Assembly (NCBI GenBank): GCA_009773165.1
Contig: WOUZ01000006.1
Location: forward strand, 186,001-250,000
Direction: 5' to 3'
Origin: Bacteroidota bacterium
GTDB lineage: Bacteria > Bacteroidota > Bacteroidia > Bacteroidales > F082
DNA length: 64,000 nucleotides
The position numbers and the translations under genes are program-made. The notes beneath the pieces were generated by a model. The model saw nothing but the letters and a program-made list of their open reading frames with translations, was not told the origin of the DNA and did no database searches. Position 1 is the first letter of the stretch, and the number at the start of each line of letters is the position of its first letter. Positions 45,184 through 55,030 of this stretch are shown here, piece after piece.

Positions 45184-45245
45184 TCAGGGATATTTATTAA
45201 ATAATAACAATAGTTATTTCTAAAAATATCTGTTGCTTAATTTTC

Positions 45246-46802
45246 TTAAGGTTGACCTAAATAATGAATGGGTGATCCTGGTCCAAGCGGAATGTCAAGA
45301 AGTGCCCAAACTATCAGTAATGCTGTCCAAAAAACAAACAGAATCAATGAGTACGGCATCATCGTCGCTATCAACGTTCCTAATCCGGACTTGTTATCGT
45401 ATTTTTCGAAATAAACAATAATCAGAGCAAAGAAGCTCATCATTGGCGAAATTATATTGGTAACACTATCTCCAACCCTGAAAACTGCCTGCGAAAGCTC
45501 CGGAGAATAGCCCATAAGCATAAACATAGGTATAAACACCGGCCCCAGAATTGCCCATTTTGCTGAGGCACTGCCCATAAACAGATTTAAAAATGCGGAG
45601 AGGATAACAAACAGTACAATCAAAGGAACAAGTCCGATATTGATGTCATGCAGAAAAGCAGCTCCTTTGATTGCAAATACAAGTCCAAGATGACTCCATT
45701 TGAAAAAAGCAACAAACTGTGCTGCAAAAAATACGAGCACCAAAAATGAAGCAAGTGTCTTAAAGCTTTCTGTCATTCCTTTAATCAGGTCAGCATCATT
45801 TTTAAACTTACCTGTGATGCGACCGTATACGAATCCCAGACTTCCTGCCATCAAAAACAAGAGCGTAATAAAACCCTCCAGAAGAGGTGAATGAAGCAAA
45901 GAGCCATCAGCACCTCTGAAGAACGCATATTCAGGAATGGTCGTTAAAGCTATAAACAGCACCCAACCTATGAATAAAATCAAAGCCCAAAACAACCCTT
46001 TTTTCTCCTTTACCGCAAGAGGCGCCAATGATTCCATTGGCACATGCCCTTCATATGTACCCAAACGGGGTTCAACAATACGGTGAGTTACCCAGGTAAC
46101 TAACACTGACACCAAAATGGCTGAAACAGCCATAAAGTAATAGTTTGCTGTCGGCAGCACTTTATAATTTTCATCTATAATCATTGCCGATTCTGTTGAT
46201 AATCCAGCTAGCAACGGGTCAATTGTGCCAATAAATAAATTCGCACTAAAACCTCCTGATACACCGGCAAATGCAGCTGCCATACCAGCCACCGGATTAC
46301 GACCTACTGCATGAAAAATCACACCGGCCATTGGAATTATCAAAACATACCCCAAATCAGAAGCCGTATTGGATAAAACACCAGCCAAAACAAGCACAAA
46401 AGTTAGCATCCTTGAAGGCGCTCTTTGAACCAAAAGACGGACAGCAGCACTTATCAAACCGCTGCTTTCAGCAATTCCAATTCCCAAAAGAGAAACCATT
46501 ACTATGCCTAAAGGAGCAAAACCCGTATAGTTTCTGACTGCCTCCAAAAACATCCGATGTATATTTTCTTTGGATAAAAGATTGACTACCGTAATTTCTT
46601 CAAGAGTGGCAGGATGTTTTGCCGACCAGCCCAACATATAGCCAACCCATGATAACACAATTATAAAAACAGCAAAAAAAGCAAATAAGGTTGCTGGATG
46701 AGGTAAAGCATTGCCTCCTTTTTCAATTATCGAAAGAAAAATAGAAAATAAATCTCTTTTTTTCAGATCAGCGTTTGAAGCCGTTGGTCTGTCCTGTTTC
46801 AT
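45246..46802 (-). CDS. AbgT family transporter
   Basis: 518 residues from ATG 46802 (a weaker frame extends 12 codons upstream). About 11-13 hydrophobic helices. AbgT features include the N-terminal GNALPHPATLFAFFA, SGLISAAVRLLVQ, NTASDLGYVLIIPMAG and GSASAKWAILGPVFIPMF hairpin regions. The family imports p-aminobenzoyl-glutamate or exports sulfonamide-like drugs using the proton gradient. Which applies here is unknown, and no peptidase partner (abgAB) is adjacent. Divergent from guaA, sharing a 102-bp promoter region. Confidence 0.9.
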   Translation of the reverse strand: MKQDRPTASNADLKKRDLFSIFLSIIEKGGNALPHPATLFAFFAVFIIVLSWVGYMLGWSAKHPATLEEITVVNLLSKENIHRMFLEAVRNYTGFAPLGIVMVSLLGIGIAESSGLISAAVRLLVQRAPSRMLTFVLVLAGVLSNTASDLGYVLIIPMAGVIFHAVGRNPVAGMAAAFAGVSGGFSANLFIGTIDPLLAGLSTESAMIIDENYKVLPTANYYFMAVSAILVSVLVTWVTHRIVEPRLGTYEGHVPMESLAPLAVKEKKGLFWALILFIGWVLFIALTTIPEYAFFRGADGSLLHSPLLEGFITLLFLMAGSLGFVYGRITGKFKNDADLIKGMTESFKTLASFLVLVFFAAQFVAFFKWSHLGLVFAIKGAAFLHDINIGLVPLIVLFVILSAFLNLFMGSASAKWAILGPVFIPMFMLMGYSPELSQAVFRVGDSVTNIISPMMSFFALIIVYFEKYDNKSGLGTLIATMMPYSLILFVFWTALLIVWALLDIPLGPGSPIHYLGQP

Positions 46803-46873
46803 AAAATAAGCATTGATTATTAAATAATTTGCAAACATAAGAAAGCCTCCGAATGTTCAATATCTTTTTTTCG

Positions 46874-46881
46874 TTACTTTG
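46874..46881 (+). promoter_or_regulatory. Candidate -7 promoter box for guaA
   Basis: TTACTTTG, close to TAnnTTTG (one base shorter spacing), 23 bp before the guaA ATG. The same word occurs upstream of the TonB receptor gene. Confidence 0.35.
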
Positions 46882-46904
46882 CAGCATTCAACCTGAAAAA
46901 GTAT

Positions 46905-48437
46905 ATGACGCAAGAAACAATTCTGATTCTGGATTTCGGATCACAATATACACAACTGATAGCCAGACGTGTACGCGAATTGAACGTATATTGTGAGATA
47001 CATCCTTACAATCATATTCCAACGAATGTGCCATCCATTAAAGGTGTAATTCTCTCCGGAAGTCCGTTTTCAGTACGTGATGGGATTCTTGGTTCACCCG
47101 ATCTCAGCCCTTTCCGGGGTAAAATCCCTGTACTTGGTGTTTGTTACGGAGCGCAACTTCTTGCCTGGGAAAATGGAGGCAATGTTGAGCCATCAGCTAT
47201 ACGTGAATATGGTCGTGCCAACTTGCAGTTTATCGATGAAACCTGCCCTCTTGTTCAAACAATGACGCATGGTTCACAGGTTTGGATGTCGCATGGTGAT
47301 ACCATTTTGTCACTACCTGAAAATTTTAAAATCATTGCAAGCACCTCCGATGTTGCTGTGGGAGGATTTCACATTGAAGGTGAAGATACCTTTGGAATAC
47401 AGTTCCATCCCGAGGTTTATCACTCAACAGAAGGTTTAAAACTGCTTCAAAATTTCGTTGTTGGCATCTGCGGTTGCCATCAGGATTGGACACCAGATTC
47501 ATTTATCGAAACCTCGATTGCCTCCTTAAAGCAACAATTGGGAAACGATAAAGTTGTTCTTGGTTTGAGTGGAGGTGTTGATTCTTCAGTGGCTGCAATG
47601 CTTCTTCATAAAGCCATTGGCAAAAATTTATATTGCATTTTTGTTGATAACGGACTCTTGAGAAAAAATGAATTTGAGAAAGTGATACACTCCTATCTCG
47701 ATCTTGGTTTAAATGTTAAAGGTGTGGATGCTAAAGACAGCTTCCTCTCAGCATTGGCAGGAATATCTGAGCCTGAGCAAAAAAGGAAGATCATTGGTGG
47801 AACTTTCATCGAAGTTTTTGATGAAGAAGCACATCACATCGAAGATGTTCAGTGGCTTGCACAAGGGACTATTTATCCGGATGTTATTGAATCTGTTTCT
47901 GTTAAAGGCCCGTCAGCGACAATCAAATCACATCATAATGTAGGTGGCTTGCCTGATTACATGAAACTGAAAATTGTTGAGCCTCTCAACACACTCTTTA
48001 AAGACGAAGTAAGGATAATTGGCAGGCAGCTTGGACTTCCTTCATTCATTATCGACCGCCATCCATTTCCGGGACCGGGGTTGGGAATTCGTATCCTTGG
48101 TGATATTACTGCTGTAAAAGTCAGAATACTCCAGGATGTTGACGATATTTTCATTGAAGGACTTCATCAGCATGGCCTTTACGACAAAGTTTGGCAGGCA
48201 GCTGCAATATTACTACCTGTTCAATCTGTGGGAGTTATGGGTGATGAAAGAACTTATGAAAATGTTGTAGCACTCAGAGCTGTTGGCTCAACAGATGGTA
48301 TGACAGCCGATTGGTCGCATTTGCCTTATGAATTTCTGGCCAAAATTTCTAACGAGATAATCAACAAAGTAAAAGGTGTTAACAGAGTAGTTTACGATAT
48401 CAGCTCCAAGCCACCTGCTACGATTGAATGGGAATAA
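46905..48437 (+). CDS. guaA: GMP synthase (glutamine-hydrolysing)
   Basis: 510 residues in the standard two-domain layout. Class I glutamine amidotransferase: nucleophile Cys80 in GVCYGAQ, and His/Glu in [11 protein letters not shown]-pyrophosphatase: PP-loop [13 protein letters not shown]. The C-terminal dimerisation part has [14 protein letters not shown] and ends IEWE. Converts XMP to GMP. The next gene starts at or just after its stop, so guaA probably heads a three-gene unit with envelope proteins. Confidence 0.96.
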   Translation: MTQETILILDFGSQYTQLIARRVRELNVYCEIHPYNHIPTNVPSIKGVILSGSPFSVRDGILGSPDLSPFRGKIPVLGVCYGAQLLAWENGGNVEPSAIREYGRANLQFIDETCPLVQTMTHGSQVWMSHGDTILSLPENFKIIASTSDVAVGGFHIEGEDTFGIQFHPEVYHSTEGLKLLQNFVVGICGCHQDWTPDSFIETSIASLKQQLGNDKVVLGLSGGVDSSVAAMLLHKAIGKNLYCIFVDNGLLRKNEFEKVIHSYLDLGLNVKGVDAKDSFLSALAGISEPEQKRKIIGGTFIEVFDEEAHHIEDVQWLAQGTIYPDVIESVSVKGPSATIKSHHNVGGLPDYMKLKIVEPLNTLFKDEVRIIGRQLGLPSFIIDRHPFPGPGLGIRILGDITAVKVRILQDVDDIFIEGLHQHGLYDKVWQAAAILLPVQSVGVMGDERTYENVVALRAVGSTDGMTADWSHLPYEFLAKISNEIINKVKGVNRVVYDISSKPPATIEWE

Positions 48438-48448
48438 AAATTGAGATT

Positions 48449-51073
48449 ATGAGCAACTCCGGAACCATCATGCTACAGTTTGCTTCCTATACAAAAAGGA
48501 TGGCAATATTGTTTGTCTTATTATTCTTGAGCGTTCTTTCTTTTGCACAAGCTCCCGTAACGATTTCCCAAACTATTGAGCAATATAACGGAAAATCATA
48601 CTATCTCCATCGTGTAGAGTCGCAGCAAACACTTTACAGCATTGCTAAAGCTTATGGCATTCCATCTGAGGCACTGTTGCTGGAAAATAGCGAAGCCCGG
48701 AGCGGAATAAGGGTTCATCAGGTGTTGAGGGTTCCCGTTGCACGCACCAATACCGGACAAAATCCACCTGCGATGGTAAAACCTGATCCGGTAAAAGCTG
48801 ATGAGGAGTATGATTTTGTGTATCATGTCGCAGGAAAAAGCGAGACGTTCAGATACCTTTCCGAGGTTTATTTAATCAACGAACGACTTATCCGTAATGC
48901 TAACCCCAGCATCTCCGAACCTTTCAATGAAGGTGATTATGTTTTGGTGCCTATTACTAAAAAAGATAAACAACCTCCTGTAACTGACACACGTTTTAAA
49001 CGCAGCGGCTATGATCCTTACCTTCAGCCACCTCCAAAAAGCCCTGTAAACCCTCCGAGAAAAGAATTGGTTTCGACCACAAAAATTGAAACCGTTTCAC
49101 CCTTCGATTCTCCTATTAATGCTGAAGCACCATCAAAGAAAACGATTATCGATGACGAACAGCCTGTTAGTCCGGGAGAAGTGGCAGAAGTGGCACAAAA
49201 AAACATTCATATTGTTAAACCAAAGGAGACACTGTTCAACATTGCAAATTATTATCAGCTGACGCAGGCTGAACTTAAGGCTGCAAATCCTGGCATTCAG
49301 GATAATCTTAAAGTAGGTCAGGTTCTTAAACTTCCCGAAAAAAAACAGTCGAATGCAAATGATGAAGCAAAGATCACTTCTGAAGTTGACACAACTGTAA
49401 TCCACAAAGTGGCGAAAGGAGAAACACTATATAAAATATCGAGGCTTTACGGAGTGGGACTGGAAGAGCTCAAAAGCTTGAATCCGGGCTTAACTCAATC
49501 ACTTTCTGTGGGTCAAAAGATTTTGATTCCTAAAAAAAAAATAGTTGATTCGTTTCTAATTCATAAAGTTGAAAATCGTCAAAAAGCCAGAAATCTTGCC
49601 AAAGACTATGGCATCACCAAAGAGGATTTGATGGCCTATAATCCTTCGTTAGGAGAAGAAGTATTTACCAATCAGAAAGTTAGAATTCCTTTACAAAAAA
49701 CAACCGGAACCCAGCCAGTATGGCCGGATCAGAAACCTGTACAAAAAGAAAAAGAATCAGCGCCAGCCCTTTTGGATGAAGGCGAAACATCTACCTCTAT
49801 TACAAATAACTGCATTGCTGATACTCCTGACCCAAACAAAACTTTCAAGGTGGCATTGATGCTACCTCTGTATCTGGAAAAAGTACCTGTAATAAAGTCT
49901 CAAACCGGAAATGATGAAAACAGGTTACTTCCTTTACGTTTTCTTCCTTTCTATAAAGGATTTATGTTAGCGGCCGATTCATTGGCAAAGAGTGTTGGTC
50001 TTCGGGCAGAAATAAAGGTATATGATATTGATCAGTCTGTAACAAAGCTGGATGCTATTATCGACGATCCATGGCTCATGAAAGCAGATCTCATCGTCGG
50101 TCCCTTTTTCAGCCAGCCATTTAATAAAATGGCCGATTTCGCTTTGAATCACGGCATCATGATTGTCAATCCAATGTCGCAAAGGCGCGAAATTATCGAG
50201 CAAAATCCCTTCGTAATTAAAGTTAAACCCGACCCGACTGAGCAATTTGAACAAGTAGCTGCTCTCATAGAAAACAGGTATGCGGATGCTAAGGTATTCA
50301 TTTATAGTTCTCATGCATATAAAAACTCGAAAGAGGTTCAGGTTCTTAAAGAAGTGTTGCAGCAAAAACTTCCCGCTGAAGTGAAAATCTCAAATGCTGA
50401 TTTATCACGTCGCCTTCGTATGAATAGTGATCTTTCTCTCAGTTCCAATGTCGAAGGAAAATGGATCGATATTAGTCAGTTACAAATGAATGAATCTGAT
50501 GAAACTACCTTCAACAATGAAATTACGCTGCTTTCCTACCAACAGGATAGCCTTCGTAGTTTTAAAAGAAACGCTTCTATTGCCCGCGACAATATTGTGA
50601 TTGCCTATGGAGAAGATCGGGTTTTTGCAATGGAGTTTCTAAATAAACTAAATCAACTTACAGAAAATCTTCCTGTCAAACTTATTTGCCTACCCTCCTG
50701 GGCTGACTTTGATAACTTATTTAACGAGAGTCTTTTGCGTTTAGATGCTCACTTTCTTAATGATGGTTATATTGGCTATGATGCGATGAATACCACTGCA
50801 TTTATTCAGCATTACCGCACAACTTACAATACAGATCCCGACCAATATTCTTTCGAAGGATTTGATATTGCCTGGTATTTTCTCAAATTTCTGAAGCAAT
50901 ATGGAAACAGCTCCATCGATTGCCTCGAAAAATATCCAATGAAACTCTTGCAAACACATTACCATTTTAAACGCCCCAATCCCGAAAGTGGTTTGGAAAA
51001 CATTTATTGGGATATTTATAAGTTTGAAAACTATTCAACCATCCCCATACGAAACGCTTTCTTTTATCCATGA
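48449..51073 (+). CDS. Five-LysM protein fused to a periplasmic-binding-protein type 1 domain
   Basis: 874 residues from ATG 48449; ATGs at 48428, 48470 and 48500 are also possible, all leading into the signal peptide ending VLSFAQ. Five LysM-like repeats (about 45-92, 118-165, 250-295, 315-358, 365-410) alternate with Pro/Lys linkers: TLYSIAKAYGI, TLFNIANYYQL and TLYKISRLYGV are the clearest. A type 1 periplasmic-binding-protein-like domain (from FKVALMLPLYLEK, about 470-870) follows, like branched-chain amino-acid-binding proteins. It should bind peptidoglycan and an unknown ligand. The last 4 bp overlap the next gene. Confidence 0.8.
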   Translation: MSNSGTIMLQFASYTKRMAILFVLLFLSVLSFAQAPVTISQTIEQYNGKSYYLHRVESQQTLYSIAKAYGIPSEALLLENSEARSGIRVHQVLRVPVARTNTGQNPPAMVKPDPVKADEEYDFVYHVAGKSETFRYLSEVYLINERLIRNANPSISEPFNEGDYVLVPITKKDKQPPVTDTRFKRSGYDPYLQPPPKSPVNPPRKELVSTTKIETVSPFDSPINAEAPSKKTIIDDEQPVSPGEVAEVAQKNIHIVKPKETLFNIANYYQLTQAELKAANPGIQDNLKVGQVLKLPEKKQSNANDEAKITSEVDTTVIHKVAKGETLYKISRLYGVGLEELKSLNPGLTQSLSVGQKILIPKKKIVDSFLIHKVENRQKARNLAKDYGITKEDLMAYNPSLGEEVFTNQKVRIPLQKTTGTQPVWPDQKPVQKEKESAPALLDEGETSTSITNNCIADTPDPNKTFKVALMLPLYLEKVPVIKSQTGNDENRLLPLRFLPFYKGFMLAADSLAKSVGLRAEIKVYDIDQSVTKLDAIIDDPWLMKADLIVGPFFSQPFNKMADFALNHGIMIVNPMSQRREIIEQNPFVIKVKPDPTEQFEQVAALIENRYADAKVFIYSSHAYKNSKEVQVLKEVLQQKLPAEVKISNADLSRRLRMNSDLSLSSNVEGKWIDISQLQMNESDETTFNNEITLLSYQQDSLRSFKRNASIARDNIVIAYGEDRVFAMEFLNKLNQLTENLPVKLICLPSWADFDNLFNESLLRLDAHFLNDGYIGYDAMNTTAFIQHYRTTYNTDPDQYSFEGFDIAWYFLKFLKQYGNSSIDCLEKYPMKLLQTHYHFKRPNPESGLENIYWDIYKFENYSTIPIRNAFFYP

Positions 51074-51762
51074 AAATTCGTAATTTCCGAAGATCATCAG
51101 CATTCAAAATACTGATATTAATTGTATCACTTTTTTTTATTGTATCAGGATGTAACTCTAACGAGCAAAAAACATACGATGAAAAAGGTGTGCTGACATC
51201 CATTTTACGCTATAATAACGACAAGATTTTAGATGGGACTTCAGTTTGGTTTTACGACTCCGGTGTCAAACAAATGGAAGCTACATACCAAAATGGAGAA
51301 CTCCATGGCCCTCAAATCAGGTATTACGAAAATGGAATAAAACAAGAAGTTACCTTTTACAAAAACAACCTTACTGACAGTATATCATCACATTATGGTA
51401 TCAATGGCGATTTACTTCTGATCGAAACATATCGAAAAGACACGTTAAATGGTGTTTATCAACGCTATTACGAAAATGGTAAAGTTGCCATTGATGGGCT
51501 GTATGAAAATGGTTTGATGCAGGGAAACTGGCTATTTTACGACCAATCAGGCTTCGTTATTGGCAAGGCTACTTTTACTCAGGGTTCTGGCATTCAAAAA
51601 GCCTGGCACCCGAATGGCAAGCTACAAAGAGTCATTCATTATGAAAAAAATCTTAAGCATGGAAAGGAAGAGTTCTACTCCATCGATGGAAATCTTGAGA
51701 AAATCATTTATTATGATAATGGCACTATCATACCGGAACCATTTGAACCAAAAGTTAACTAA
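51070..51762 (+). CDS. Lipoprotein with MORN/YwqK-type repeats
   Basis: 230 residues. A lipoprotein signal (about 10-28, LFFIVSGC with Cys as lipobox) is followed by about eight MORN-like repeats: SVWFYDSGVKQMEATYQNGE, HGPQIRYYENG, NGVYQRYYENG, GLMQGNWLFYDQSG and KHGKEEFYSIDG. Such YwqK-like proteins are abundant in Bacteroidota; some are antitoxin-annotated, but here no toxin is present. It overlaps the LysM protein gene by 4 bp (ATGA), suggesting the two act together in the envelope. Function unknown. Confidence 0.78.
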   Translation: MKIRNFRRSSAFKILILIVSLFFIVSGCNSNEQKTYDEKGVLTSILRYNNDKILDGTSVWFYDSGVKQMEATYQNGELHGPQIRYYENGIKQEVTFYKNNLTDSISSHYGINGDLLLIETYRKDTLNGVYQRYYENGKVAIDGLYENGLMQGNWLFYDQSGFVIGKATFTQGSGIQKAWHPNGKLQRVIHYEKNLKHGKEEFYSIDGNLEKIIYYDNGTIIPEPFEPKVN

Positions 51763-51765
51763 TTC

Positions 51766-51825
51766 CAGGTTTGTTAAAACCTGAAGTGTTCATATTTAAC
51801 AAAGACTAAAAACTTTAGGTTTTTT
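51766..51825 (+). terminator. Possible terminator after the guaA operon
   Basis: CAGGTTT-GTTA-AAACCTG forms a small stem, and AAACCTGAAG can alternatively pair with CTTTAGGTTT (one G-U) directly before a run of six T. Both lie just past the MORN lipoprotein stop. The loop of the second form is long, so this is tentative. Confidence 0.35.
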
Positions 51826-51858
51826 CAATGTTAGAGCAGATAATTTATCCACAAACTT

Positions 51859-51866
51859 TACATTTG
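51859..51866 (+). promoter_or_regulatory. Candidate -7 promoter box for the DUF1648 gene
   Basis: TACATTTG, an exact TAnnTTTG match, 17 bp before the ATG at 51884. Confidence 0.45.
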
Positions 51867-51883
51867 TGTCATATTTATGAAAG

Positions 51884-52384
51884 ATGTCGAAAAGAATAAA
51901 AATTGTTACATCATTAAAACCAACTGATTATGCAGTTGAAGGTTTCGGCTGGGTTCTTCTTTTCCTTACTTTTGTACTGGCTATATATGGGTATGTAGTA
52001 TTACCTGAAACTGTTCCTACACATTTCAATTTCAAAGGCCAACCCGACGCCTATGGTAGTAAAATCTCAGTCCTTTTTGTTCCAATAATATCCTTAATTC
52101 TGACAGCTGGAATGACCTGGCTGAATCGCTATCCGGAGATTTTTAATTATCCTGTAAAAATCACCGAAGAAAATGCAGATAAGCAATACAAGAATGCCCA
52201 AACGGCTATAAGATGGCTAAAAGCGGCTATTAATGTGATCTTTTTGCTTATTACGTGGGCAATATTTGTTTCAGCAAACTCATCCGTTTCAACACAACTT
52301 GCATGGTTATTACCATTCATCGTTTTTTTGCCTTTATTTGTGATGTTCTTCTTCATAAGAAATGCTGTTAAAAGCAACAAGTGA
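51884..52384 (+). CDS. DUF1648 domain membrane protein
   Basis: 166 residues with four hydrophobic segments (about 25-45, 66-84, 112-130 and 140-160). The first hairpin carries the DUF1648 signature LPETVPTHFNFKGQPDAYGSK after the first helix. Related proteins include SdpI-like immunity/signal-transduction proteins, but the C-terminal SdpI part is not obvious here. Own promoter likely; no partner gene. Function unknown. Confidence 0.78.
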   Translation: MSKRIKIVTSLKPTDYAVEGFGWVLLFLTFVLAIYGYVVLPETVPTHFNFKGQPDAYGSKISVLFVPIISLILTAGMTWLNRYPEIFNYPVKITEENADKQYKNAQTAIRWLKAAINVIFLLITWAIFVSANSSVSTQLAWLLPFIVFLPLFVMFFFIRNAVKSNK

Positions 52385-52832
52385 TTGGATTAGAAATTCC
52401 TGGAAGTGAACAACCATTGATCATAAAACCTTTTCCAAAAAAAAGCCACCCGGGAGGGTGGCCCAATTATGAAAAACAAACAAAACAAGTCTCTTTTGAT
52501 TTTACATTTAACAAACAATATGCCAAAATACTAATTTATTATAAATCAATATTTTATACAAAAACCCTGTTCTTAACAACCTCCAATATTTGGAAATATT
52601 TTTTCAGTTTTGGAATGAGTACACAATCCCGAAGTTACACATATTACAATCTATTATAAATCAACACTTTAAAAAATATCAAACAATTGATTTATTCCAA
52701 AACCTTTGTTGATTTGTTTTCCTAAATTGAGAACGATATGTTTTACATTGAACGCTCAACAATTCGAAAAAGCAAAATGAGTACTTAGCTATTCAGCTTC
52801 GGCGAATTTACCTACTTTTGCAAAAAAAAGTT
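52385..52832. other. Non-coding spacer with hairpin and short direct repeat
   Basis: 448 bp, AT-rich, between the DUF1648 and M28 genes. GCCACCC-GGGA-GGGTGGC (52445-52462) is a perfect GC-rich stem preceded by an A run but not followed by T, so it would terminate only minus-strand transcription, where no gene lies. TATTATAAATCAA occurs at 52537-52549 and again at 52652-52664. A 92-codon frame here has no protein-like character. No known RNA recognised. Confidence 0.5.
52813..52820 (+). promoter_or_regulatory. Candidate -7 promoter box for the M28 peptidase gene
   Basis: TACTTTTG, an exact TAnnTTTG match, 12 bp before ATG 52833. This gives a very short leader and excludes the TTG at 52818 as start. 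Confidence 0.4.
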
Positions 52833-54605
52833 ATGCGTAACCGATTTGTTATATTCTCACTTCTCCTTTTTCTTATTCTATCACCTGCCTTAAATGCACA
52901 AAACAGCATTCAAAAGGTTAAAAATAACCTATACTTTTTGGCCTCACCTGAGCTTCAAGGACGATATCCCGGAACAAAGTCAGATAGCGCTTCTGTCAGT
53001 TTTATTCAAAAATATTTAGGTGAACTTGGGCTACAACTTCCATATAATAATGGTTTACAAGAGTTTAAAGTAACGACTTCTGTTGAAGCATCTGAAAATA
53101 ATTCGTTGTCAGTAAATGAAAAAAGTGCTGTTTATGACAAAGATTATAGTTTGTATTCGTTTAGTAGTAATGTAATTCTGGAAGGTGATTTGGTTTTTGC
53201 AGGATTTGGGATTGTCTTTGAATCGGATTCAATAAAATGGAATGATTATAAAAATCTGGATGTAAAAGATAAATGGGTTCTTCTTATGAAAGGTGACCCC
53301 GAACCACAAAATAATAACAGTGTTCTAATTCCATTTTCGGACGCGAGAACCAAAGTTATGTTTGCAAAGGACAGAGGAGCCAAAGGCGTTATTTTTACAG
53401 GAGGTGTTCAAAATAACAAAACAGATGATCTTGTTCCGCTATTATTTGAACGAGCAGTTGTAAGTGCCGGCATTCCGGTCATTGATATTAAACGCAGTTG
53501 GCTTGACGCCAATATTCTTCTATCAAATCAGCCTGTTGACAGTCTTGAGTCTTTTTTAATGCGAAAAGTAAGTCCTGCTGATCTCAAGCTTAACTTAAGA
53601 ATTAAAGCACAGACTGAACTCATACGCAATGAGGTTACCACCTTTAATGTGATTGGCATCCTGCCGGGCAACGACCCGATCCTCAAAGATGAATATATTG
53701 TAATAGGTGCACATTACGATCATCTAGGTATGGGCGGCGAAGGCTCAGGATCACGTACCCCTGACACACTCGCTCCTCATGTTGGTGCTGATGATAATAC
53801 TTCCGGTGTTACATCTGTTATGGAGATAGCTGCAAGGTTCGCAAAAAGCGGCATTAAACATCGACGCTCTATTGCATTTGTGCTTTTTGGAGCTGAAGAA
53901 ATGGGATTGTTGGGATCAAGGTATTTTGTTAAACACATGCCTTTTGAACCAAAGTCAATCAATGCAATGATTAATCTGGACATGGTTGGGCGACTTAACG
54001 AAGCGAAATCAGTAGTAATCGGAGGCACAGGTACATCAGCAGAAACAGAAGGCATCTTAAAGGAGTTATCTGTAAAAACTAAACTTCAGCTTTCATTTTC
54101 TCCTGAGGGTTTTGGAGCATCGGATCATGCTTCGTTTTATGCCGAAAATGTTCCTGTTCTATTTTTCTCAACCGGAGCTCATGCCGATTATCATACACCT
54201 GCTGATACCCCTGACAAAATCAACTACGAAGGTATGATGGAAGTGATTGATTTTGTCGAAATTGTTACAAATGAATTCTCAAACAAACCTGAAAAACTTA
54301 CGTTCACTGAAGCCGGGCCGAAAGAACGGACCACAGGCCGACGTGGTTTTAAAGTCACCTTAGGTATCATGCCTGATTTTACCAGCACAAGTACTGATGG
54401 TTTAGGTGTTGGTGGAGTAACTAAAGGTGGACCTGCTGAACGTGCCGGCATGAAAAAAGGCGATAAAATAACAGGTATCAATGGTATGTCAGTAGGAACC
54501 ATTTATGATTATATGAACCGTCTTAAACAACTTAAGCCCGGCCAACGTGTAAATGTTGATGTGCTAAGAAATGATGAAAACTTAGTATTAATTGTTGATC
54601 TATAA
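52833..54605 (+). CDS. Secreted M28 family zinc aminopeptidase with PA and PDZ domains
   Basis: 590 residues from ATG 52833. Signal peptide 1-20 (SPALNAQ). A protease-associated (PA) insert (about 110-240) lies before the M28 catalytic core: VIGAHYDHLG (His294), GADDNTSGV (bridging Asp), FGAEEMGLLGSRYF (Glu-Glu), INLDMVGRL (Asp) and DYHTPADTPDK (His). A C-terminal PDZ domain (about 500-590, GLGVGGVTKGGPAERAGMKKGD) completes it. It trims N-terminal residues from peptides in the periplasm or outside. A GtrA-family gene follows 11 nt later. Confidence 0.92.
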   Translation: MRNRFVIFSLLLFLILSPALNAQNSIQKVKNNLYFLASPELQGRYPGTKSDSASVSFIQKYLGELGLQLPYNNGLQEFKVTTSVEASENNSLSVNEKSAVYDKDYSLYSFSSNVILEGDLVFAGFGIVFESDSIKWNDYKNLDVKDKWVLLMKGDPEPQNNNSVLIPFSDARTKVMFAKDRGAKGVIFTGGVQNNKTDDLVPLLFERAVVSAGIPVIDIKRSWLDANILLSNQPVDSLESFLMRKVSPADLKLNLRIKAQTELIRNEVTTFNVIGILPGNDPILKDEYIVIGAHYDHLGMGGEGSGSRTPDTLAPHVGADDNTSGVTSVMEIAARFAKSGIKHRRSIAFVLFGAEEMGLLGSRYFVKHMPFEPKSINAMINLDMVGRLNEAKSVVIGGTGTSAETEGILKELSVKTKLQLSFSPEGFGASDHASFYAENVPVLFFSTGAHADYHTPADTPDKINYEGMMEVIDFVEIVTNEFSNKPEKLTFTEAGPKERTTGRRGFKVTLGIMPDFTSTSTDGLGVGGVTKGGPAERAGMKKGDKITGINGMSVGTIYDYMNRLKQLKPGQRVNVDVLRNDENLVLIVDL

Positions 54606-54616
54606 ACAATTACATT

Positions 54617-55030
54617 TTGAATTTACTTTATCTTCAACAAGCTTTCACCATTCTTCTCTCCAAGTTTATTAAGTTTGGATTAGTTGGATTCTCTGGTGTC
54701 TTTGTTGATTTCAGCGTCACCTGGCTTCTCAAAGAAAGATTCAAAGTGCAGCAATATGTAAGTAATGCTGCCGGTTTTATGACTGCTGCCTCAACAAATT
54801 ATGTTTTGAATCGCATATGGACTTTTCAAAGCACAAACCCTAACGTGGCTTTTGAATATGGTGAGTTTATCCTGATTTCCATAATTGGTTTAGCCATTAA
54901 TACAACGATATTATGGTTACTGGTAAGCAGGTTAAAGCTGAATTTTTACGTGAGTAAAATTATAGCAATTGGCATTGTTACATTATGGAATTTTGCTGCC
55001 AATCTCGCGTTTACATTCAACGGTGTATAG
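54617..55030 (+). CDS. GtrA family membrane protein
   Basis: 137 residues with four hydrophobic helices and the GtrA pattern KFIKFGLVGFSGVFVDFSVTWLL, NYVLNRIWTF and a C-terminal NFAANLAFTF. A TTG at 54617 is the only start before the conserved region. GtrA-like proteins are thought to help flip lipid-linked sugars used for surface polysaccharide modification. No glycosyltransferase is adjacent. Its TAG stop directly abuts the stop of the convergent lepA gene. Confidence 0.82.
   Translation: MNLLYLQQAFTILLSKFIKFGLVGFSGVFVDFSVTWLLKERFKVQQYVSNAAGFMTAASTNYVLNRIWTFQSTNPNVAFEYGEFILISIIGLAINTTILWLLVSRLKLNFYVSKIIAIGIVTLWNFAANLAFTFNGV

Noticed and set aside
52381-52659. A 92-codon plus-strand frame after the DUF1648 gene
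   Set aside because: It has no protein-like pattern, contains the hairpin and one copy of the short direct repeat, and overlaps the preceding stop.
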